DNA from: Chitinophaga parva | GTDB lineage: Bacteria > Bacteroidota > Bacteroidia > Chitinophagales > Chitinophagaceae | Assembly (NCBI RefSeq): GCF_003071345.1 | Contig: NZ_QCYK01000001.1 | Coordinates: 1,860,001-1,924,000 of the forward strand | Direction: 5' to 3' | Length of the DNA: 64,000 nt | Part shown: in pieces, positions 25,427 to 35,976 of the stretch | Position numbering within the stretch: the first letter of the stretch is position 1 | Layout: every line of letters begins with the position of its first letter | Position numbers and translations under genes: made by a program | The notes under the pieces: generated by a model | What the model saw: only the letters and a program-made list of their open reading frames with translations | What the model was told of the DNA's origin: nothing | Database searches by the model: none

Positions 25427-26320
25427 CTAAAGATAAAAATTGTTGGGAAGTACCAGGGCTGCAAGTTCCTGCCAGGTAGAGGGATGCCCGTCCAATGGCA
25501 GCGCGGCGGCAATGTCTGCATATACCTGGGCGGGACTGTGCCCGTGCGTGCGCAGGTAGTGAATGGATGTAGCGCCGGCGGATTTGGAGAGTTTTTGTTC
25601 CGTGGTTTCCATCAGCAATGGGTGGTGATAAAAAACAGCATTTGTAAAGGTGGCGTATTGCAGTTGTATGGCCAGGAAATGCTGTGCCAGTGTGGCGTCC
25701 CAGAGGTCCTTTCCCCGCACGATGAGGTCTACGGCAAAGTGTACGTCATCTACTACAGAGGAGAGTTGGTAGGCGGGATAGCCATCTTTTTTGCGCACGA
25801 TGAAGTCCTGCATGCCGGGAGGTAGTTGTGCGTGCACGGTGCCTTGTGCCAGGGTGTTTACCTGCAGGGGCGTATCGTCTGTGATGATGCGCCACGCGGC
25901 GTCCTTGGTATCCAGCGGCAATTGTTTATGGCGGCAGGTGCCGGGGTAAATGCCAGCCGCGTTGTGCTGCAGGATCTGTGCACGGGAGCAGGTGCAGGCG
26001 TAAACCTTGCCCTGACGGGCCAGTTGCTGTAGCGCGTTTTCGTATAAGGATAAGCGATGGTGCTGGGAGTATTGTTGTTCGTATTGGGTGATGTTTTTGG
26101 GGCCTTCTGTCCAGGGGATGTTTAGGAAGGAGAGCGTGTCGAAGATGTCCTGGATGTAGGCAGGTTGTATGCGATCGCGGTCCATGTCGTCAATGCGCAG
26201 GAGGGTTTGTGCGCGGTGTTGCTGCGCAAGGGCGGCGGTGAGCGCAAAGGAGAGCGCGTTACCGATATGGAGATAGCCGCTGGGCGTGGGGGCCAGGCGG
26301 GTGCGGTGGATGGGCGGCAT
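25427..26320 (-). CDS. gluQ: Glutamyl-Q tRNA(Asp) synthetase
   Basis: Class I aminoacyl-tRNA-synthetase paralogue that attaches glutamate to the queuosine base of tRNA-Asp rather than to the acceptor end. It shows RLAPTPSGYLHIGNALSF (HIGH-like), the Zn site Cys-x-Cys..Tyr..Cys (YACTCSRAQIL and YPGTCRHK) and KLSKSAG (KMSKS-like). At 297 residues it lacks the anticodon-binding domain, as GluQ-RS should. The substrate tRNA-Asp(GTC) happens to be encoded at 48320 in this window. Confidence 0.88.
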   Translation of the reverse strand: MPPIHRTRLAPTPSGYLHIGNALSFALTAALAQQHRAQTLLRIDDMDRDRIQPAYIQDIFDTLSFLNIPWTEGPKNITQYEQQYSQHHRLSLYENALQQLARQGKVYACTCSRAQILQHNAAGIYPGTCRHKQLPLDTKDAAWRIITDDTPLQVNTLAQGTVHAQLPPGMQDFIVRKKDGYPAYQLSSVVDDVHFAVDLIVRGKDLWDATLAQHFLAIQLQYATFTNAVFYHHPLLMETTEQKLSKSAGATSIHYLRTHGHSPAQVYADIAAALPLDGHPSTWQELAALVLPNNFYL

Positions 26321-26360
26321 GAGGAGGGAAAGGTACGGAGAAAAAATGTGGTGGGGGAGT

Positions 26361-26394
26361 GGGTTTGTTTGTGATTTGGGTTTGTTTGTGATTT
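26361..26394. repeat. 17-bp tandem duplication at the degenerate end of the CRISPR array
   Basis: GGGTTTGTTTGTGATTT occurs twice head to tail (26361-26377, 26378-26394). The second copy runs into the first, damaged CRISPR repeat, and both contain TTGTGATTT, the start of the repeat. Confidence 0.7.
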
Positions 26395-29300
26395 GCTTAT
26401 TCCTTAGCTTAGCTAATAGACAGCATGCTTAACATGATTGCCGTTACATCTGCGGTTGTGATTTGCTTTCAATTTATTCTTTAGCTTAGCTAATGGCCAA
26501 CTTTTCAAATCATGTCACACAACGTCAATTAGTTGTGATTTGCTTTCAATTTATTCCTTAGCTTAGCTAATAGACAACAAAGTTTCTCACAACTATACCA
26601 TCAGCTTGGTTGTGATTTGCTTTCAATTTATTCCTTAGCTTAGCTAATAGACAACACCATGTCCGTGCGCTCGTTGAACACCTGCGTTGTGATTTGCTTT
26701 CAATTTATTCCTTAGCTTAGCTAATAGACAACCAAAGTCCGAGAATTCACATTCAAAATCTTGTTGTGATTTGCTTTCAATTTATTCCTTAGCTTAGCTA
26801 ATAGACAACAGGTTGATACGGGTGAACTCAAATCCATAGGTTGTGATTTGCTTTCAATTTATTCCTTAGCTTAGCTAATAGACAACTTGATTGCCAGGCG
26901 CTCACTGGAATCCTTAGTTGTGATTTGCTTTCAATTTATTCCTTAGCTTAGCTAATAGACAACACGAACCGTACCAGGGATCTGTGTAGATTAGTTGTGA
27001 TTTGCTTTCAATTTATTCCTTAGCTTAGCTAATAGACAACGATGTAATCCGGCCCCACGCCATCAAACCGGTTGTGATTTGCTTTCAATTTATTCCTTAG
27101 CTTAGCTAATAGACAACCCGTAGCTACAATCTCGTGATGGCCTACGTGTTGTGATTTGCTTTCAATTTATTCCTTAGCTTAGCTAATAGACAACGTTGCT
27201 GCGTCATTCAACAGCTCCCTCTCGGTTGTGATTTGCTTTCAATTTATTCCTTAGCTTAGCTAATAGACAACTTCTTTGCCCAAGCAAGAAAATGCTTTCT
27301 GGTTGTGATTTGCTTTCAATTTATTCCTTAGCTTAGCTAATAGACAACCGCAAAGCGCAACAACGTATCACAACCTAGTTGTGATTTGCTTTCAATTTAT
27401 TCCTTAGCTTAGCTAATAGACAACATTCGGCAGTTTTGTTAACTGCCTTATTTTGTTGTGATTTGCTTTCAATTTATTCCTTAGCTTAGCTAATAGACAA
27501 CTTTTTATGCATAGGAATGCGCGGCTCTTTCGTTGTGATTTGCTTTCAATTTATTCCTTAGCTTAGCTAATAGACAACTCAAACAACAAAGCCCACACGC
27601 ACGCAGGTGTTGTGATTTGCTTTCAATTTATTCCTTAGCTTAGCTAATAGACAACCGAGATCAGTATAGTGGCAGGGTGAATACCGTTGTGATTTGCTTT
27701 CAATTTATTGCTAATAGACAACTTTAGGAGTTTCCGGCGGAAGAAACCCGGAAGTTGTGATTTGCTTTCAATTTATTCCTTAGCTTAGCTAATAGACAAC
27801 CCCTCGATAACAATACACATCCTGTTGACTGTTGTGATTTGCTTTCAATTTATTCCTTAGCTTAGCTAATAGACAACATCGTTTGACGTAGCACTGGTTG
27901 TTAATGAGTTGTGATTTGCTTTCAATTTATTCCTTAGCTTAGCTAATAGACAACTTTACCAAATTTGGCGCAATCAATTGTGCAGTTGTGATTTGCTTTC
28001 AATTTATTCCTTAGCTTAGCTAATAGACAACTGTAAAAGAAAGTTCAATTTGCGAAGTACGTTGTGATTTGCTTTCAATTTATTCCTTAGCTTAGCTAAT
28101 AGACAACATGCGGTGCGCGCGGTACCTCACATTGTACGGCTGTGATTTGCTTTCAATTTATTCCTTAGCTTAGCTAATAGACAACTCCCCTAATTGCTGC
28201 AAGAACTTGATGGTGTTGTGATTTACTTTCAATTTATTCCTTAGCTTAGCTAATAGACAACTGGTAGTTGGTGATCTCTGTTTCCTCCGGCGTTGTGATT
28301 TGCTTTCAATTTATTCCTTAGCTTAGCTAATAGACAACTGTGCGCATCGAAGCAAACAACGCAAGGGGGTTGTGATTTGCTTTCAATTTATTCCTTAGCT
28401 TAGCTAATAGACAACACCAGCGGCCGCACCATATCAAAGCCTGCGTTGTGATTTGCTTTCAATTTATTCCTTAGCTTAGCTAATAGACAACACAGCGAAA
28501 GGTGCTACAATAGTCATTGATGTTGTGATTTGCTTTCAATTTATTCCTTAGCTTAGCTAATAGACAACAGAGCCTTTATATGCCAGTTGTCCAGCATTGT
28601 TGTGATTTGCTTTCAATTTATTCCTTAGCTTAGCTAATAGACAACTTGAGGCGGGCAAAAGGACGATTCGGATAGAGTTGTGATTTGCTTTCAATTTATT
28701 CCTTAGCTTAGCTAATAGACAACAAATGCCTGGATGGTGGCGCACGGCTGGGGTTGTGATTTGCTTTCAATTTATTCCTTAGCTTAGCTAATAGACAACA
28801 TTGTCATTTTGGGGCCGCAGAAATGGGGGGTTGTGATTTGCTTTCAATTTATTCCTTAGCTTAGCTAATAGACAACCAATCTGAGCATCCTTAGCATCAC
28901 GATCCTGTTGTGATTTGCTTTCAATTTATTCCTTGGCTTAGCTAATAGACAACCGTCCGTACTGCGGACAGCAGGAGCTTCGTGTTGTGATTTGCTTTCA
29001 ATTTATTCCTTAGCTTAGCTAATAGACAACTGTTTCCATGTTTTATATTTTAGAGGTGATGTTGTGATTTGCTTTCAATTTATTCCTTAGCTTAGCTAAT
29101 AGACAACGGGAATGAGAAGCAGCCGTGTTTTACAGGAGTTGTGATTTGCTTTCAATTTATTCCTTAGCTTAGCTAATAGACAACCTTTTGCCACAAGAGA
29201 CCTCCATGACCGGTGTTGTGATTTGCTTTCAATTTATTCCTTAGCTTAGCTAATAGACAACCGGTACCTTTGTTGTAGTGATAGAAGAGTAGTTGTGATT

Positions 29301-30416
29301 TGCTTTCAATTTATTCCTTAGCTTAGCTAATAGACAACATTAGTAGCCGCGAACAATCCGAAGTCCGGGTTGTGATTTGCTTTCAATTTATTCCTTAGCT
29401 TAGCTAATAGACAACGCATTATGGTTTGACATCATCAAGTCCCCAGTTGTGATTTGCTTTCAATTTATTCCTTAGCTTAGCTAATAGACAACGGGGGCGA
29501 CACTATTACGCTGGGAGATAGCGTTGTGATTTGCTTTCAATTTATTCCTTAGCTTAGCTAATAGACAACGCAAGCTGGTGACCTTCACATGCTACGAATG
29601 TTGTGATTTGCTTTCAATTTATTCCTTAGCTTAGCTAATAGACAACGTAATGACCATGGCTGTAGTCAGCAGGGCGTTGTGATTTGCTTTCAATTTATTC
29701 CTTAGCTTAGCTAATAGACAACATGGATGAAAGCATACATGGAACAGGCACTGTTGTGATTTGCTTTCAATTTATTCCTTAGCTTAGCTAATAGACAACT
29801 CGCGGCGATCTTTTCCCACATTTCCCTGCGTTGTGATTTGCTTTCAATTTATTCCTTAGCTTAGCTAATAGACAACTGGAGTATTGGTGGTTGTATGATA
29901 CCGAAGGTTGTGATTTGCTTTCAATTTATTCCTTAGCTTAGCTAATAGACAACATTCCATATTGAACAGCCTACACTGTCACGGTTGTGATTTGCTTTCA
30001 ATTTATTCCTTAGCTTAGCTAATAGACAACCTTACAGGCGTGGTGTCAGCGCCTGTAGGTGTTGTGATTTGCTTTCAATTTATTCCTTAGCTTAGCTAAT
30101 AGACAACCTGGGTAGACGAAAATATACCCGTTGAATTGTTGTGATTTGCTTTCAATTTATTCCTTAGCTTAGCTAATAGACAACCGATATTTTTGCTGTT
30201 CACAAAAAGTATCAGTTGTGATTTGCTTTCAATTTATTCCTTAGCTTAGCTAATAGACAACCAAAGATGCGTTTACCAGGATCGCACTCAAGTTGTGATT
30301 TGCTTTCAATTTATTCCTTAGCTTAGCTAATAGACAACAGACTTGCCACCGGCAAATTGAGCGAGAGCAGTTGTGATTTGCTTTCAATTTATTCCTTAGC
30401 TTAGCTAATAGACAAC
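26385..30416 (+). CRISPR. Type II-C CRISPR array, 53 repeats and 52 spacers
   Basis: Repeat of 47 bp, starting GTTGTGATTTGCTTTCAATT and ending TTAGCTAATAGACAAC, with complementary ends GTTGT/ACAAC. Spacers are 29-31 bp, 42 of the 52 being exactly 30; all look distinct. I read every unit: repeat 1 (26385-26424) lacks 7 internal bases and ends GACAGC; repeat 2 (26455-26501) has several changes; repeat 18 (27686-27722) lacks 10 bases; repeats 24 (28139), 25 (28215) and 34 (28907) carry single changes; the rest are identical through repeat 53 (30370-30416). The strand is set by the tracrRNA anti-repeat at 36091, which pairs with the repeat's plus-strand 5' end. Decay at the left end implies that new spacers are added at the right end, next to cas2. 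Confidence 0.98.
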
Positions 30417-30469
30417 ATAATCGTTATAAATAATTATTTATTAGCAAGTTATGTTGTTTTTGTAAACAA
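30417..30469. promoter_or_regulatory. AT-rich leader-like segment between array and cas2
   Basis: About 50 bp of nearly pure A/T (ATAATCGTTATAAATAATTA and on) touch the youngest-looking repeat. By position this is the probable integration-directing leader, although on the crRNA strand it lies downstream of the array. No TAnnTTTG element is seen pointing into the array. Confidence 0.5.
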
Positions 30470-30494
30470 AAAAATGGGCCGCAAGCCCATTTTT
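30470..30494. terminator. Terminator of the cas9-cas1-cas2 operon
   Basis: Stem AAAAATGGGC (30470-30479) with GCCCATTTTT (30485-30494); A run on one side and T run on the other, so it can act in both directions. It ends the cas operon 10 bp after cas2 and insulates the array from read-through. Confidence 0.8.
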
Positions 30495-30503
30495 CCTTTT
30501 CTA

Positions 30504-30854
<351 letters not shown>

Positions 30855-31748
30855 TTAACAAAGCGTTGGATATAGGATCTTGCGTGCTTTGCCTTCAAAA
30901 CATTTAGCCAAGCTGGCGGTAGTTCGCTGAACGGCGTTCATCAAGGGACTTTTTTGATCATCAATAAGAACATCCATAGCGGGGATGGATAATAATTGTT
31001 TTTTCATAGCTGGGGTCATTTCAAGATAACGGCCGTTCATGGTTACAATCGAACAAACGATCATATCCACGTATGGCCGGTACGGTTCCATAATATCGTC
31101 TGCCAGGCAGTAGGCGTTATATTGATTGCGATGGAAAATGCCCAGTGTTGGAAGCAGTCCCGAACCTACAATACTGCGGGCAACAACCGCCCGCAATACG
31201 GCATAGCCATAGTTCAGGAGGTTGTTTGGTGGTACGCCGTCCCGGTCCCGCGTAAATTCCAGGAAATCCGGGAATAAGTGTTTCCAGTAATAGACCGCCG
31301 CCTGGCCCTCATGATTTTCACTGTCTCCGCTTTTTACTTCCCTGGCAAGGCGCAACAGCAACTTGTTGTCAGAACGCTCTTTTGCCAGCAGTGCGGCTTG
31401 GTTGCTGATCTTCGAAATAACTGTTTGTTGCCAAAGCTGCTTTTTTAATGGAATAGAGGCTTCCACCTGCGCCTGAAATTTTTGGCTTTGCAATGTATGG
31501 CCGTCCAGGTTAAGAAAAAGTCCAACCGGGTGATGCGTCTCATTGCAGGTAATCAACGCCACATTGTTTGCTAACAACTTTGACATCAACGCCTGAGTGA
31601 TGGTTATTTGCGCATTGTCAAGAATTAAAAGGCCAAGGTCTTCAATGGGCGCTGATTTCAGATCTTCGCCTTTTATTTCTATAACCATTTGTTCATTGGT
31701 TGTTTTCAGATAAGCCGGGCTTCCAAAATAGAGTGTTCGCTTTATCAT
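30855..31748 (-). CDS. cas1: CRISPR-associated endonuclease Cas1
   Basis: 297 residues, type II Cas1 integrase. N-terminal beta domain (MIKRTLYFGSPAYLKTTNEQ, GLLILDNAQITITQALMSKL) and C-terminal catalytic helical domain with metal ligands Glu in NHEGQAA, His in LGIFHRNQYN, and acidic residues in LADDIMEPYRPYVD. Forms the Cas1-Cas2 complex that inserts new spacers. Sits 3 bp after the cas9 stop. Confidence 0.96.
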   Translation of the reverse strand: MIKRTLYFGSPAYLKTTNEQMVIEIKGEDLKSAPIEDLGLLILDNAQITITQALMSKLLANNVALITCNETHHPVGLFLNLDGHTLQSQKFQAQVEASIPLKKQLWQQTVISKISNQAALLAKERSDNKLLLRLAREVKSGDSENHEGQAAVYYWKHLFPDFLEFTRDRDGVPPNNLLNYGYAVLRAVVARSIVGSGLLPTLGIFHRNQYNAYCLADDIMEPYRPYVDMIVCSIVTMNGRYLEMTPAMKKQLLSIPAMDVLIDDQKSPLMNAVQRTTASLAKCFEGKARKILYPTLC

Positions 31749-31751
31749 ATA

Positions 31752-34700
31752 TTAAATTTTTCCTATATTAATAATCTGCCCGATATGGTTAATGCGCACT
31801 TTCACAATGGCCTCCAAAGCAGATAGGCTAAGAATCCGTTTATATGCAATGTTTTTCAACTCAGGCCGGTCTTTGACTTCTGTTTCGTAGATATGCCGAA
31901 AAGTGTAGTCCCTGGCAAAGCTATTCCCCTTTTGAGTTTTAGACAACTTCTGCACCCGGTAAAGGTTAGGCGCAATTATTTTATTGTTCGCTGGATTTAA
32001 TAAATCAATTTCCCTTGGGTCAAATCCGTCGCCAGGAAAAACAAAACATTCGTTCTGCTTCATGGAAAACAGAAATTCCCATCCCTCTTCCCTGTTGAAA
32101 GTTTTGTCAATGGCCGGTAATCCCTGGTGCGCGCGTGCTACCACCTCATAGAAAGACACAACATTGTCCTGCAGATTGCCATCTTTGTCGCGGTACACGG
32201 CAAGGTGATGATTATTGCCGGTGCTGATAAAGTCTACCGGAATAGGATTGCCTTGCGCATTCAAGATAAACTTCCCTCTGTGGTCCCTTTTAAAGTGTAG
32301 GGCTTCGGCATTTGTAATGCCGCTGATCGTGACCCGTTTAATACAGATCCCTTTTTGTTGGTTAAGCCAGATCGGATTTTTTTCCAGGTTGGAAAACGCT
32401 TCCTTTGGATTTCTGTTATAGGCCTCAAACCTTTCCATCAATACCTTCCTGGCCACCGGGTCTATTATTTTGGCAATGACTTTCTCATCTTTTAAATTCT
32501 CAGGCGTTACATCTTTTCTGATGGTATAATCTGTTTCCCATTCAACTATTTTTACAGATAGCGGAACCGGCGTTCCATCCGCAGCAAAAAGCGGATTTTT
32601 TTCAAGGCTGTTCTTCCCGGTGAAGGCTTTTTTACTGTCATTCCCATTTTCTGATAGCCGCTGTAGCAATGCATCCCGGTAAGGTTTGCTTGCCACCCTG
32701 GTAATATAATCAGCAGTGAATTTGCCGCCTACCTTTTCCTCACGGGATACGGGTACCTTTATTTGCCCGTATATAGTTTCTTTGTGCAATTGGCCCCTCG
32801 GTGTCAATTCAATCTTTTCCATAGCGCCGGCTGCCGTTTTAAACCTGTTCTTATTTTTTGTGACGACCTTATTTTTGGCTTTGTGGGAGATCAGCAGGTG
32901 CTCAAGATGATAGGTAGCCTCCTGCCGGAAATTGATCATGGGTACAATGAATTTCTGGGTTTGGCTGCTGTAGACCTCTTTCCCATCATTTGAATTTCGC
33001 GCATTTACTGTGTTAAAAAATTTGATGTGCTTGGGTTTCGTAAATGCAACAGTAAGGGCGTCCATGGCGTGGTGACGGTGGTCATTTCGTTTACTCCACT
33101 CGGTGATGCGTTCTTTTGTACTGCCATCCTTCTTTTCAATTAATTCAGTAAGGCCCAGGGCGCGGTATTTATCTATATTGATTTCCTGCATAATATTTAC
33201 CAGCCCCCAGTCCTCCCTCAGCTGCTTTGTAATGCTCCCCGTGGTGGCGGTAACTGTTCTGCATATTTTCTCCAACATTTGCTTTGCCTGCCTGGCGATG
33301 TATTGACTGTCGCGAAGATCACGGTCAATAAATCCTTTCCCCAAATCATCAGGCAGTTGGAGCAGTTTTTTGTATTTACTTCTGCTGATTCCTTCTGTTT
33401 TGTTTTTCTGGTGGCATTGATACAACATTTCCACGCGCTGTTTATATGCATCCACTTCTTCCGTGCCAAAGGCTTCCTGTATGTAGTCAATGGCGCACCT
33501 GTTGGCTTTATCAATATTTTCCTTCCGCAGGCAGATGGTTTTATTGGAGAAGCTGTCATCAAAAAGCAATGCTTTGGGGACGATATGTTCAATGTCAAAT
33601 TTATTACTGAAAAGCTCATGTTCAGGTATAAAAGTATTTGAATAGAGTGTTTTGTATCCATTCATTTTTAACTCCTCGTACAGCTTATATTTTATTACAT
33701 CACTGCGTGTTGGATTTGGAAATCCGAACTTTTCTGTAATCAGCCTGGATATCCTTGCATTTTCATTGGTGGCGGCAGCCATATCTGCTGTCATCAACTG
33801 GCGTTCCGCTGCATTTTTCTTTAGTTCCCGTGCCAATTCTATCCTGATCTCATCAGGTTTGCCCAGCTCGGGATTGTCTATAATGGCATTAACCACGTTG
33901 ATCAGTTGGTTCAGGATCTTTTCGACAACGGGGTTCCGAAGGCTATTTTTAGGTAATGACCTTAAATGCGATTTCAGTGCTCGTTGTTCATTCTCCTCTT
34001 TAGTTAAGGACGCAGAATGATTATACCCGGCTTTTGCACACGCTTCGCTGTAGTTTAACACTTTAATGTATGGAAATATTTTCCGGATAGCCTTGGCGCT
34101 CAAATTAGCATAGTCACTAAGCAACGGAACATCTGCCAGTATGGACGCCTGTGACGGCGAAAAGCCGAATTTGGTTTTCAACAGCGCCTGTAAGGTGTCG
34201 TTGCCGGAAGCGGAATTGTCAGATTCATAGGAATAAAGCAGGTGCCAGAGTTGGTATGACAACTGCTGTTCAAATGCTTTGCCTGGCAATTCTGCATTAA
34301 ACTCCAATATAGCTGTGTTAATCCCAAGGGAAGTAAATGCCTCGGCAATGCCTTTTTTTATAACTGTTACTGAAGTGGTGGCGTCTTCAACGGAGAGCTC
34401 GTCCTTTTCGGGATCGAGCCCTAGTAGTTTGTAAGGCTCATGCCTTGCCTGCTCCAATATCTTTAGGTAAGCGTTATAAAGTGCTTTTTGAGTGGTGTTA
34501 CCCTCTATATTTGTAAAGTTGGCCTCGTAGGTTTTTGCTGGCAGTCCCAGTAGTTTCAGGACTTTTTCTTTAGGCAGTTTTCCTTTTATATTTAACTCAT
34601 CAAATAACATCTGTCTGGCAGCGTCATTTAATTCTACCTTTATCTTGCTAGATTTGTCCCATATGTCAAGGTGGCCAAGATTTTGCCAGATCTTAAATTC

Positions 34701-35918
34701 CTGAACCAGGGGGGAGGAGCGGGGGGCTACCTTATAGCCTACATTTTTTTCATGGCCGCCGGGTGACTCAATAGTCCGGTTTTCAAACTGGCAGACACTA
34801 ATTAATCCTTTTTGTGAGCGTAGCTTACGCTGGTAAAATATTATAACGTCCCTGATATCTCTCTTCAATTGGGGCGTAAGTTCTTTGTGGTATTGCGCCT
34901 GGGTTTCCCATATTTTTTCGAACTCATCCATGTAGTCCTGGCGGTAGAAGACCTGGTTCACAAGACTGGTATGGGGATGCTGTTGTAGTTGGGCGTATTG
35001 GTATTGGCCAACGGTTTGCTTTGAAAAAATGAGGGCTTTGCTGCGATCACTTATTTCTCCCAGGTAGCCGCTGGAGTTGGCGATATTACCATTGATCTCC
35101 GCGATGACCAGTGCCATTTCTTCCCGGCTCAATGGCGTATTGATCGCCGCCGCTCTCCAGGCGTACGTTTTATTTTTTTTCTCTGAGCGACTGCCTTTAA
35201 CGTCCGCGGTATTAAAGCCATATTGCGTCCAGAAAATAGCGTTGGTTGCCCGCAGCCCTTTCCCGTCAATCGCTTTTTTAAAATCGGGCGTTAAGATTTC
35301 GGGATGAATGGTCCGTTGGAAGTTCCAAACCTTGTCAAATTCCGTTCGTAAATCAGACCGGTAGAAATCAGGGAGATGGCGCTTGCCACTTTGGAGTAGC
35401 TGGTAGGCAAGTTGCCCGGGTGTCAGGCCTTGTTCATAGAGTTGCCTGGCAATAGCCATACCGTCAATAGCTTGCCCTTCTTCTGTCGATTTTACTTTCC
35501 TGCTGCTGCGGTATCCTCTTTTCTTATTCAGCATCAACAACACCCGCGCGAGGTCCTGCAATGAAATGGGAGCTTCTGCGGCTTTGGCACGTAATGCATG
35601 GGTACTATGTGTAGTGCCTTTTCCCTCTTCCCAAAGTGGTGTATCTGCACTGATGAAGTGATGTTGCTTTAGTATACTGATCAGGTTGGCCCTGCGTTGC
35701 TTATAGCGTTGCAGATTCCTTCTCATGCTACGCTTTAAGGTTCTGCCGGCGGTTTCTGTAATGGGCTTCCCTTTTTCAAAATTATCGGCTTCGTCCGTGG
35801 TTAGTGGATTAACACGGACACCTAATCTTACAATGCGGGATTGATCAGGCGTACCTTCTAAGACAAAGGCCCAGCCTATTGATGTAATGCCGACGTCCAG
35901 ACCGAGAATTTTTTTCAA
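31752..35918 (-). CDS. cas9: Type II-C CRISPR effector nuclease Cas9
   Basis: 1388 residues, RNA-guided DNA nuclease. RuvC-I Asp8 in ILGLDVGITSIGWAF; arginine-rich bridge helix (AGRTLKRSMRRNLQRYKQRR, about 56-75); REC lobe to about 680; RuvC-II Glu694 in EIRIELARELK; HNH domain with His778 in FDIEHIVPKALLFDD followed by SNKTICLRKENIDKANR; RuvC-III His950/Asp953 in HRHHAMDAL; then wedge/PAM-interacting region to the C-terminus. All catalytic residues are present. No csn2 or cas4, and operon order cas9-cas1-cas2, give subtype II-C; size is typical of the long Bacteroidota group. Divergent from the tracrRNA; a 14-bp palindrome lies 59 bp upstream. PAM cannot be read from sequence. Confidence 0.98.
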   Translation of the reverse strand: MKKILGLDVGITSIGWAFVLEGTPDQSRIVRLGVRVNPLTTDEADNFEKGKPITETAGRTLKRSMRRNLQRYKQRRANLISILKQHHFISADTPLWEEGKGTTHSTHALRAKAAEAPISLQDLARVLLMLNKKRGYRSSRKVKSTEEGQAIDGMAIARQLYEQGLTPGQLAYQLLQSGKRHLPDFYRSDLRTEFDKVWNFQRTIHPEILTPDFKKAIDGKGLRATNAIFWTQYGFNTADVKGSRSEKKNKTYAWRAAAINTPLSREEMALVIAEINGNIANSSGYLGEISDRSKALIFSKQTVGQYQYAQLQQHPHTSLVNQVFYRQDYMDEFEKIWETQAQYHKELTPQLKRDIRDVIIFYQRKLRSQKGLISVCQFENRTIESPGGHEKNVGYKVAPRSSPLVQEFKIWQNLGHLDIWDKSSKIKVELNDAARQMLFDELNIKGKLPKEKVLKLLGLPAKTYEANFTNIEGNTTQKALYNAYLKILEQARHEPYKLLGLDPEKDELSVEDATTSVTVIKKGIAEAFTSLGINTAILEFNAELPGKAFEQQLSYQLWHLLYSYESDNSASGNDTLQALLKTKFGFSPSQASILADVPLLSDYANLSAKAIRKIFPYIKVLNYSEACAKAGYNHSASLTKEENEQRALKSHLRSLPKNSLRNPVVEKILNQLINVVNAIIDNPELGKPDEIRIELARELKKNAAERQLMTADMAAATNENARISRLITEKFGFPNPTRSDVIKYKLYEELKMNGYKTLYSNTFIPEHELFSNKFDIEHIVPKALLFDDSFSNKTICLRKENIDKANRCAIDYIQEAFGTEEVDAYKQRVEMLYQCHQKNKTEGISRSKYKKLLQLPDDLGKGFIDRDLRDSQYIARQAKQMLEKICRTVTATTGSITKQLREDWGLVNIMQEINIDKYRALGLTELIEKKDGSTKERITEWSKRNDHRHHAMDALTVAFTKPKHIKFFNTVNARNSNDGKEVYSSQTQKFIVPMINFRQEATYHLEHLLISHKAKNKVVTKNKNRFKTAAGAMEKIELTPRGQLHKETIYGQIKVPVSREEKVGGKFTADYITRVASKPYRDALLQRLSENGNDSKKAFTGKNSLEKNPLFAADGTPVPLSVKIVEWETDYTIRKDVTPENLKDEKVIAKIIDPVARKVLMERFEAYNRNPKEAFSNLEKNPIWLNQQKGICIKRVTISGITNAEALHFKRDHRGKFILNAQGNPIPVDFISTGNNHHLAVYRDKDGNLQDNVVSFYEVVARAHQGLPAIDKTFNREEGWEFLFSMKQNECFVFPGDGFDPREIDLLNPANNKIIAPNLYRVQKLSKTQKGNSFARDYTFRHIYETEVKDRPELKNIAYKRILSLSALEAIVKVRINHIGQIINIGKI

Positions 35919-35976
35919 CTTGTAATTGTTTGAGGGTGATGAATCGGAAATGTCGTAAGTCTTTTTAGGATATTGT

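Noticed and set aside
26321..26384. A leader with promoter to the left of the CRISPR array
   Set aside because: Only a tandem duplication and G/T-rich sequence are present; no TAnnTTTG element, and the neighbouring repeats are the most decayed, unlike a leader end.
28557..28745. Open frame of 62 residues on the minus strand in the CRISPR array
   Set aside because: It is a translation of repeats and spacers (the same peptide recurs at the repeat period); not a gene.
26385..30416. Spacers targeting genes inside this window
   Set aside because: No match was noticed by eye, but this was not an exhaustive alignment; no self-targeting claim is made.
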